Below, in pieces: positions 56,626-64,000 of a stretch of DNA of 64,000 bases. Below the pieces are notes generated by a model. That model ran no database searches. It saw only the letters and a program-made list of their open reading frames with translations, and had not been told where the DNA came from. The first letter of the stretch is position 1. Each line of letters begins with the position of its first letter. Made by a program: the position numbers and the translations under genes. The DNA is from Vicugna pacos (lineage: Eukaryota; Chordata; Mammalia; Artiodactyla; Camelidae), in NCBI RefSeq assembly GCF_048564905.1, contig NC_133013.1, positions 2,926,105-2,990,104 of the forward strand, given 5' to 3'.

Positions 56626-57234
56626 TGTCAGAATTCAGAGACAAGACACAGAGGTTAAGAAAGTAAAGAGAGGATTTATTAAGGGATGGATAGTGCACTC
56701 TCAAAGGGAGAGCGGGCAGTCTTAAGCAAGCAGCTGCCCTGAGTTTCTTTGGCAAGTTTGTTGCATAAGATGTAAAAATGAGAGGGCAGAATATTCATTG
56801 GGGAGGGAAGGGTTTGGGGTCTTATTCCCTGAATATCATCCCAATTCCACGTTCCCAAAGGGAGGAGGGATTTTTGTCCTTATTTAGTTTGGATCAGAAG
56901 TGTCATGGTGTCGATGTATGATGGGCAGTTCTAATTTGCAAGGCTAATTTTATTGAAATGAGGGCATAATGAACAGAAGGTTACGTTTGGCTGGAGATTC
57001 CAGCCTTTTCCCACCTTTCTTTGTTGGCCTCCAGGCTGCTTGCCACCCCAAAATGTGTGATTGTGTATCAGCCCAGAGGTTCCTGCTTTTCTTTCTCTGC
57101 CCAGGGACCCCTGGTGCTGACATGATGCAGGATTTCCTGCATTTGGCCTGTGCCCCTCTTTTCTGCCCAATTTCTGCCATTTGGCCTGCATCCCCCTTTC
57201 ACGGCTCATATCTAGCTAACTGCCTGCTCTAACA
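56626..57234 (-). mobile_element. Solo LTR, reverse strand, about 609 bp, ERV1-like
   Basis: On the reverse strand it starts TGTTAGAGCAGGCAGTTAGC, contains GGCCAAATGGCAGAAATTGG, a CTTAATAAATCCTCTC polyadenylation signal and ends GAATTCTGACA. The TG...CA layout, AATAAA position and length support an LTR. An 11-bp-stem hairpin lies just outside its end (56583-56610). It is a fossil with no internal region next to it. Confidence 0.68.
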
Positions 57235-57258
57235 CCTTGAGCTTCAAAATACACTCAC

Positions 57259-57770
57259 TGTGATAATAGCTGCTAAATGGCACTCCCCCAGGGGCCATGA
57301 CAGCTCCCAGGCTGACCATAAAAGGTCAAAAAGTGGCTGTGGCCCAGTTCCTGGGAATCCCAGCCACTTCCCCAGGGCAGTTGGAATGGTCCCACCTGTA
57401 GGCCTGTGAAACTACTGAGCCCGTAAAAACTGGCAACACCACGTCTAGCGCCCTTTATCACTCCCTCCTCTTTGGAGACGGCCCGCACTGTCCGTGGAAT
57501 GTGTGCCTACTTTTACTTTAATCTGAGCACCCAACTCCCACACCTCTTTCCTTGCCTTTCCCTTGCCTTACACTCTATGCAGTGTGTATCTCTCTAAATA
57601 AATCTACCTTTACTCAACAGTGGCTTGCACTTGAGTTCTTTCCTGCACTGTCAAGGACCCACACCTGGCAGGGCACGTCTCAGAGGCTCAGCCGGGACCT
57701 GGGACACGGCCCTCCTCATGCCCACATCCGTTTTCCTGCATCAAGATGAGGCCATTTGGGGGAGTTACTC
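57259..57770 (+). mobile_element. Solo LTR, forward strand, related to 9907-10245
   Basis: It starts TGTGATAATAGCTGCTAAAT, continues GGCCATGACAGCTCCCAGG, CATAAAAGGTCAAAAAGTGG, a CCGTAAAAACTGGC stretch, CACTGTCCGTGGAATGTG, the CTAAATAAATCTACC polyadenylation region near 57595 and TGAGTTCTTTCCTGCACTG. The relative at 9907-10245 has the same order in reverse. The right end is approximate. ERV1-like fossil. Confidence 0.68.
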
Positions 57771-57774
57771 AGTT

Positions 57775-57869
57775 TTCCTGGGTCTCGCCCATGTATATGT
57801 GTCATTAAACTTTTGTTTCATTTCCTCCTGTTAGTCCGTCTCATGTCAGTCTAATTATTAGACCAGCCT
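57775..57869 (+). mobile_element. LTR 3'-end fragment (U5), MER41-like
   Basis: TATGTGTCATTAAACTTTTG, TCCTCCTGTTAGTCCGTC, TCATGTCAGTCTAATTATTA and GACCAGCC resemble the last 90 bp of the ERV1 LTR group that also ends the LTR at 12839-13335. Only this end is present, wedged between two other LTRs. Confidence 0.5.
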
Positions 57870-58438
57870 TGAAACAGAGCAGGACCCTGTGGGGTCCTCC
57901 CCAGTACAAATTCTTTCTGTGTCTCCCATTTCTTGTTTGTAAGAAATAGGTTTCATTCAGCCTCCTTGACCTCCCCTGAGTTCCAGAGGGCAGAGTCAAA
58001 CTGTTGCTAATCAGGGAAGGGAGGGGATTCAGAAACAAGGGAAGAGAGTCAGGAAATAACAGCACAGCCCTGAGGCAGGGTCCTGGCTCCTCATCAAGAA
58101 ATAGACGTGACAATATCTGAGTTCTTCTGCAGGAAGTAAGGCCCCCACCCAGGCGGGGGATGGCGACTTCAGGCTGAGCACAAGGTTCCTGGAGCGCTGC
58201 CCTGCTACCTCACCACCAACCAATCAGAAGGAAGTCACACACACTGCTGCCCCCCCCCCCCAATTTTGTCTATAAAATCCCTTTCCCTGGAAAGGCTCAG
58301 GGAGTTTAGGTTTTTTGACCATGAGCTCTCCATCCTCCTTGCTTGGCCCTGCACTTAACCTTTCTCTGCTCCAAATTCCAGCTTTCAGTTTGTTTGGCCT
58401 TATTGGGCATGGGACACATGAACTTTTGTTTGGTAACA
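57870..58438 (+). mobile_element. Solo LTR, about 569 bp, ERV1-like
   Basis: It runs from TGAAACAGAGCAGGACCCTG to TTTGTTTGGTAACA. Internal signals: an ACCAATCAGAAGG CCAAT-type stretch near 58219, TCTATAAAATCCC near 58270 and a run of about 14 C at 58249-58262. The family also appears at 18502-18973 and, in part, at 8155-9350. No retroviral coding region follows. It is a fossil. Confidence 0.75.
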
Positions 58439-59029
58439 GCCAGAAGAACTTAAGGGTAAAGGAAAATATCTTCCTCCCCAATGATGGTGATGTTTGGCTG
58501 TTTTTGAAGGAGACTATAAATCACAGAGAGAAACTGTGTCTTCACACTGTTATAGGAAAATGGACCATGAGATGATGGTCAGCTGCAGTCTTCTTCAGAG
58601 ATGGGGAAGGCTGACAGGCTCCATCTTCATGTGGACCCTCTGCCCTTCACAGGTCGCCAGCATCCCCCTGGAAGGAGCTTGTACACGTCTGCTGCAACAC
58701 ACCCCCTGATTTTGTGACTGCCACTAAGGGGGTGTGCCCCTTAGGCCCTTGGGTCTAGTGGCCAGCAGTGGCCCAAGATTATAGCAAACAAAGAAGCAGT
58801 CCTTTACCAGCTGTCTCCCCAGGGCTCAGCATAGAGGAAGCTGTCACCAGCGTTCATCTCCCAGTCTTTCCCCATGTGCGTTTCCTAGTAAAGAGGGCTT
58901 CAGAATCACCATCAGATGCCCTGTGATACTGGCGCCATAAGTCTAGAAAGTGGAGCAGGATGACAGGCTAATTGTGGGTACCTTTTCTAATTACTCATAG
59001 GCTTGGATGAAAGAACAGAACCACAAAAC
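58439..59029. other. Unassigned sequence after the LTR
   Basis: I cannot recognise internal retroviral sequence or a host exon. Phrases such as GGCCAGCAGTGGCCCAAG suggest an unidentified dispersed repeat, but this is only an impression. Confidence 0.3.
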
Positions 59030-59140
59030 AAACTCTTTGAGGGCTGGGGTTTTCTGTTCTCTTTTGTTCATGATGGTATTCTCAGCCTGGCATACAGTAG
59101 TCACTCAACAAACATCTGCTGAGTGACAAAATGATCAAAA
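59030..59140 (+). mobile_element. L2 LINE 3' end relic
   Basis: CTTTGAGGGCTGGGGTTTTC, TTTTGTTCATGATGGTATTC, TCAGCCTGGCATACAGTAG and CACTCAACAAACATCTGCTG follow the L2 3' UTR up to its TGAATGA-type end. Confidence 0.75.
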
Positions 59141-59499
59141 TGAGTGAATAAGATGTTCACATGATGGGAAGCTAGTCCCTCTGTGGAAAGGGCTCGTCGT
59201 TTGCCGGGTGAGGGGAGAAGAAAGCCCAGGTGGTAAGAACACTAGAGGGACTGGAAAACGGGCACCCTCCGCAGGTGGACGGAGCATGCGCAGGGTCTAA
59301 ACCGCCTTGGCAGAGGGCAGGCGTGGGGGCTGGCGGGGGGCTCCTCTTCACAGTCACACAAGCACTGCCCGCCAGCTCTTCACACACCCACAGCAGCGAA
59401 CTCTTCCCAGGGGCACACAGGTCACTCACCGCGATGGACCGTAGTCTGGGATACCAGACAAGCCCAAATAAACCCACGACAAAGTTACAAGAACAGAAA
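59141..59499. other. Unassigned, moderately CpG-rich sequence with an NRF1-like site
   Basis: About 14 CpGs occur in 59161-59450, fewer than in an island but more than in the neighbouring DNA. GCATGCGCAG at 59284-59293 fits the NRF1 core. Overlapping open frames of about 100 codons on both strands (59172-59477 and 59230-59520) show no domain. Confidence 0.35.
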
Positions 59500-61290
59500 T
59501 CATGTGACGTATGTGTCTGATCATAATAGAATTACACTAGAAATCAATGAGTATTCAAAAACCTTCAAATTGGTAAACAACACACCTTTAAATGACTCAA
59601 GGATCAAAGAGGAAGTCCCAAGGGGATTTAAAAAAAATGACGTTAACGGAAATGAAAATATAACATGTCAGATTTAGTGGGCTGTCCCTAAGACAGTGGT
59701 TAGAAGGCAACTTACAGTGTTGAGCAAACATGACAGAAAATAAGGAAGTTCTAAAATCAATTATCTAAATATCCACCTTTAGAAACTAGTGGAGGAAGGA
59801 ACCAAGTAGACCCACAGCTAGCAGAAGTCAGCAAGTTATAAACATTAGAGTAGAAATTATTGAAAGAAAAAATAAGAAAATACAGAGAAATCAAAGGTAC
59901 AGAAAGTACATTAAAAAAGAAACTAAAAGCTGGTTCTTTAAAAAGATTTTTACAAGACTGATAAAATTCTAGCCAGACTGACAGAAAAAAAGAAAACCCC
60001 ACAGACTTCCGATATCAGAAATAAGAAGGGGGACATTAATACTGACCTCATGGACATTAAAAAGATAAATAAGAAATACTATGAACAATTCTGTGACCAT
60101 AAATTCAACAAATTAGACAAAATTGACTAATTCTTTAAAGATAAAATTCAATCAAAATTTACTTAAAAAAGGGAGAATATGCATAGTGCTCTATTTCTTA
60201 TAAATAGAATTTTCAGTTAAATATATTCTCTCTTCCTACAGAAAAAGGAAGAAAACTCTGGGTCCATATGATTTCACTCACAAATTCTTCCAAATAGTTG
60301 AGAAAAATAATATAAATTATCTACAACCTCTTCCAGAAAATAGAAAACAGTTCCCAGCCTGTTTTATAAAGCTAACGCTACCCTAACACCCAAGCCAGAC
60401 AAAGACATCACACGAAGGAAAACCAAAGATCAAAATGTCTCGTGACCATAGATGTAAAACTCTTCAACACAGTATTGTTAGCAAATTGGATACGGAATAC
60501 ATAAAAAGGTAACATGTCATTATCAAGTAGGGTTCCTGTCAGGATGCAAGATTGGCTCAGTGCCTGAAAATCAATTAATGTAATTCATTATATTAACAGA
60601 CTAATTAGAAAACCCATATGATCATTATTAATTGATGAAGAAAAGGCACTCAATACAATTCAATATCAATTCATAAGAAAAACTCTAAGCAAATGGAATT
60701 AAACAAAATTATTTAACCTAATAAAGATTATCCACAAAAGAAAGATGCAACATCTCCTCCCCCCATCCATCAGAATCAGGAACAACCTTGTCCTGGAAGT
60801 TCTAGCCCAAGAGATAAGGAGGGGAAAAAAGGAAAGGAAAATAAATAAAAGTGTATTAATTAACAGGCAGCATGATTGTATATGGAAAATTCAAAAGAAA
60901 CTACAAAAAAAAAGCTATTAGAGCTCATGTTAGTTTAGCAAGTTCACCTCTGTACATGAGCAATATACAAAAGTCATCTGTAGTAAGTAGGTGGGGACCA
61001 GCCTGAACAATTGGGATCTGAAATGATGAAACAGAATGACTTCCAAGAGACATACACACTCACACAAGTACCTAGGTGCACATCAAACAGGACACGTGTT
61101 GCATTTGTGTACTGAAAACTTCAAAACACCGATGAAAGAAAAAAAAATTATTTTAAATTAAAAAATTTTTTGAATTTCTAAATGAAAAAGTATAGCATGT
61201 TTGTGGATGAGAAGACTGTTTTTAAGATGTTAATTTTTCACTGCATGATCTATAGAAGCATGACAGCCAAATAAAATCTCAGTAAACTGT
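59500..61290 (+). mobile_element. Old LINE-1 ORF2 (endonuclease end to RT), degraded
   Basis: Plus-strand wording: TAATAGAATTACACTAGAAA, TCAATGAGTATTCAAAAACC, AACTAAAAGCTGGTTC, CTAGCCAGACTGACAGAAAA, GATATCAGAAATAAGAAGG and CTATGAACAATTCTGTGACC. It runs on through the RT region (CTTCAACACAGTATTGTTAG, AGTAGGGTTCCTGTCAGG) to about 61290. Stop codons are frequent. Together with 61548-62443 it makes an L1 of nearly 3 kb. Confidence 0.85.
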
Positions 61291-61341
61291 TTCATATATA
61301 TATAATCTCAATAAACTGTTTTATAACTGATATATATATAC
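61276..61341. repeat. Short imperfect direct repeat with (AT)n
   Basis: ATCTCAGTAAACTGTTTCAT and ATCTCAATAAACTGTTTTAT occur about 28 bp apart, each followed by an ATATATAT run. It is a local duplication at the edge of the inserted L1 piece. Confidence 0.75.
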
Positions 61342-61547
61342 ACATACGTTTTCAGATTCTTTTCCACTACAGGTTATTACATGATATTTAATACAGTTCC
61401 CTGTTGTTCATTTTATATATGGTAATGTGTATATGTTAGTCCCAAATTCCTAATTTATTCCTCCCCCCAACCTCTTTCCCCTTTGGTAACCTTTGGTAAG
61501 TCTGTTTTCTGTATCTGTGAGTCTGTTTCTGTTTTGTAAATATATAG
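61330..61547 (-). mobile_element. LINE-1 3' UTR piece inserted in the older L1
   Basis: Reverse-strand L1 3' UTR: ACGTTTTCAGATTCTTTTCC, CAGGTTATTACATGATATTT, ACAGTTCCCTGTTG, CCCTTTGGTAACCTTTGG and GTGAGTCTGTTTCTGTTTTG. The usual first 60 bases of the 3' end are absent. The host L1 resumes at 61548. Confidence 0.85.
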
Positions 61548-62622
61548 TCAGTTAATTTTTGACATAGGTGCTAAAGCAAATTCATGGACAAAGGACAGTT
61601 GTCATAAACAGTGCTGTTACAGTTGGATGTTCACATGCACAGAAATGAACTGATGTATACTTAACACTTTATACAAATGGGTCATAGACCGAAATAAATG
61701 GGAGGAAATCTGAATACAATAACAAAAGCCTCATCTATAAAAGAAAAAAGCTGAGAAACTGGACTTTATTAAAATTATAATCTTAGCTCTGGGGAATCCA
61801 TTGTTAAACAAGTGAAAAGACAAGCCACAGACTGGGAGAAAGCATTGTAAAAGTCACTTACATGATGAAGGACTTGTGTCTAGAACGTACAAAGAAAACT
61901 TAAAACTCATCTGTAAGAAAATCAAGTACACAGCTTTGAAAACTGAGCAAAATATCCGAGCAAACACTTCGCCAAATAAAATATAAGGGTGGTGAAGATG
62001 TTTATTTGACAAGGTTGACTATTTGTCACTCGGGAAATGAAAATTAGGGGATACCAATATACATCTATTAGAATGGCAAAACAAACAAAAGAATAGCAAA
62101 CATTGGCAGTGATGCAGGCCATCAGGAAATCTCATTTCTCCCTGGGGGAAATGCAAAATGATAGTACCACTCTGGACAACAGCTTGTAAATTTAACTGTA
62201 CATCAAGCAGTCCCACTCCTAAGCATTCACCCGGGTGAACCGAAAGTGTCTGCTGACACAAAAACCTGCATGAAAATGTTTGTGGCAACTTTTTTTCATA
62301 GTAGCTCCAAACTGTAACCAGGCAAGATGCCTGTCACCCTGCCATGGATAAACATGCTGTGATGGTCCATAAGCTGGAATAAGACTCAGCAGTAAATGAG
62401 AATGGACCACTAATTCACTCAAGAATACAGGTGAATCTTTTTGCTGGGAGGAGGGTATATAGCTCAGGGGTAGAGCGTGTGCTTAGCATGCAAGAGGTCC
62501 TGGGTTCAATCCCCAGTACCTCTATTTACAAAAATAAATAAATAAACCAAATTACCACTTCCCCTTAAAGAAAAACAAACAAACATATTTTGCTACGTGA
62601 AAGAAGCCAGACCCCAAAGGCA
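61548..62622 (+). mobile_element. Old LINE-1 ORF2 3' part, continued
   Basis: GTTAATTTTTGACATAGGTG, CACAGACTGGGAGAAAGC, GTGTCTAGAACGTACAAAG, ATTAGAATGGCAAAAC and GGAATAAGACTCAGCAG continue the ORF2 order. The SINE at 62444-62583 interrupts it, and a last piece (TTTTGCTACGTGAAAGAAGC) follows. No intact frame remains. Confidence 0.85.
62444..62583 (+). mobile_element. Camelid tRNA-derived SINE (Vic-1-like)
   Basis: This is the copy closest to the tRNA-like consensus: GGGTATATAGCTCAGGGGTA, GAGCGTGTGCTTAGCATGC, AAGAGGTCCTGGG, box B GGGTTCAATCCCC, AGTACCTCTA, (AAATA)n and AATTACCACTTCCCC. It interrupts old L1 wording that continues at TTTTGCTACGTGAAAG, with a short imperfect TTTTTGC/ATTTTGC duplication. 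Confidence 0.95.
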
Positions 62623-62629
62623 TCCCCTC

Positions 62630-62695
62630 ACCTATTCTGAATCAACATCTCTGGGTGGGGCCTGGGAATCTGCATTTTCTAGCTCATTCCCAGAC
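62630..62695 (-). mobile_element. MER5A-like DNA transposon fragment
   Basis: CCTATTCTGAATCAACATCT, CTGGGTGGGGCCTGGGAATC and TGCATTTTCTAGCTC follow the MER5A complement 'cctactgaatcagaaactctgggggtggggccc'. Only the middle part is recognisable. Confidence 0.7.
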
Positions 62696-63004
62696 CTTGT
62701 TGACCAACAGTCTTGATTGACAGATCTTTAAGGAAAGGAACCAGATCGCTGAAGAGGTAAAAACACACGCATATGGGACTCAGGGCTGTAAATGCAAAAA
62801 CTTAAACACATCAAACACTCCTTTTACAATATATTTTATCTTTTGACTTACTTATGTGTCTTTCTGAATAGACAGGGTGCACGGGGAAAAGGTTTTCTTC
62901 AGTTTTATACTCTCACGAGTTAGTACAAGTATGATCAGATGGTGGGGACAAATATATCAGTGAACGTGTGTCAACAGGGCTACAGAGCTAGAAGCCTCGT
63001 TCTT
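62696..63004. other. Unassigned sequence
   Basis: No gene or repeat was recognised by eye. Confidence 0.3.
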
Positions 63005-63188
63005 CACTAGTATTATAACCTTCGGAAACTTGTCCAACTTCTCTCTCAGTTCATCCAACTACAAAATGTGAATAATAATAGCAAACAACACTGTGATGGT
63101 ATTATAAGGATTAAAAGGAGTTAATACATGTAAGTTGCAGAGAAGAGTGTCTGACACTTGGCAAGTGCTCAATAAATGTGATTTGTTG
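63005..63188 (-). mobile_element. MIR SINE relic, nearly full length
   Basis: ATAACCTTCGGAAACTTGTC, CAACTTCTCTCTCAGTTCAT, AATAATAATAGCAAACAAC, ATAAGGATTAAAAGGAGTTA, GACACTTGGCAAGTGCTC and AATAAATGTGA match the MIR complement across its length. Confidence 0.85.
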
Positions 63189-64000
63189 TTTCATTCTGCA
63201 GAATAAAACAAACTGTGGTTCTGTTCAGTCCGTGCCTAGTTGCCTTGGAAGGAAAAGTGTTTCCTGCTGCTTCGTTGCTAGGGAGATACAACTTTCACCA
63301 ACAGACTGCGTGAAACATTTGCAGAGGTCTGCGGACCAGCATTCCTAAATTCCATGTTGCTGGAGGTAATTGTGATTGAATTTTTTTTCTCCTCTCAAAG
63401 TTTCTATTTTTGAAATACTACAAAGACATAAAATTTCCTCAAAGAGTTTCCTGCTTTTTACTTTGGCCATCAAAATCTTCACAAATAAACGTAAAAGATA
63501 CAATAGCGTTTATTAGCCTCACGAATGAAAAAGCCAGTGTCATTATATCGCCATTGGAAGTGAGGTCAGTTTAAAATACAGCTTACAGGTATGGTCTTTT
63601 TACTTATCCAAGTATATGAGCAATGTGAAAAGCTTTGATTAAAGTGGCAAAATTTACCGAGTCCTATTATACTCCTTTTAAAACTAGAAATAACAGAATA
63701 TCCCAGGTACACAGAGGGCTGGCAAGAGGATGATTCTTAAGTAATTACATTCCTTCTGTAGCCATTACCACAGATTTCACTACCATAAGCTAAACCATGC
63801 TACACTTGAACTCTACAATATGATATCTACCAGCTGCATCTGGTTATTTACATTAAAATTAATTAAAATTGAACAGAATTAAACATTTAGTTCCCCAGTC
63901 ACACAAGTCACATTTTAAGTGCTCAATAATCACATGTGTCTAAAAGCTGCTGTATTGGCCGGATCAGATATAGAGCATTTGTCACCATGGAAAGTTCTAT
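63189..64000. other. Unassigned AT-rich sequence to the window end
   Basis: No gene or repeat was recognised with confidence. Confidence 0.3.

Overview
This window looks like intergenic nuclear DNA of a mammal, most likely a camelid (camel, llama or alpaca). The best evidence is six copies of a tRNA-Ala-derived SINE with a GTATAGCTC-type head, the RNA polymerase III box B GGTTCAATCCC, an (AAATA)n spacer and an AATTACC/C-rich tail. That structure matches the camelid Vic-1 family. LINE-1 pieces with artiodactyl-type 3' ends, mammal-wide MIR, L2 and MER5A fossils and many solo LTRs agree with this. I saw no bacterial, viral-genome or organelle layout.

I found no protein-coding gene that I can support. 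The longest open frames (about 110-160 codons) fall in repeats, in simple sequence or in stretches with no recognisable protein signal. There is no CRISPR array, rRNA gene or functional tRNA gene.

Layout. 1-4000 is the most GC-rich part: mostly unassigned sequence, a MER5A relic, a short solo LTR (2841-3196) and next to it a small CpG-dense block (about 3180-3430). 4000-7980 holds an AT-rich simple repeat and two L1 3' ends. 8150-14500 is an LTR-rich block with members of at least four LTR families in both orientations. 14500-18490 is a patchwork of old L1 broken up by a SINE, a 48-bp L1 and microsatellites. 18500-22070 carries two more solo LTRs. 22600-25560 is a 2.4-kb reverse-strand L1 followed by more L1. 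27276-27798 is an ERVL-like LTR. 27800-32000 is old L1 5' sequence with younger L1 insertions. 32200-34400 holds L2, MIR and a CAT/CAC microsatellite. 34400-39930 is largely repeat-poor. 39930-44580 is a mosaic of L1 fragments. 44580-49500 is mixed unique sequence with four SINE/L2/MIR-type relics and an RFX-type X-box. 49480-54700 has an inverted L1 and a 2.1-kb L1. 56300-58440 is a second LTR cluster. 59500-62620 is old L1 with inserts. 62630-64000 is mostly unassigned, with MER5A and MIR relics.

The elements do not work together as a system. They record successive retrotransposition: insertions into insertions, target-site duplications and one L1 5' inversion. Nothing here supports a new biological system. 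The items most worth checking are a 144-bp unidentified retroposed sequence (41300-41443), a triple target site at 17659-17873, the X-box at 44815-44828 and the CpG-dense block. Repeat names come from recognition by eye, so family-level names are approximate.
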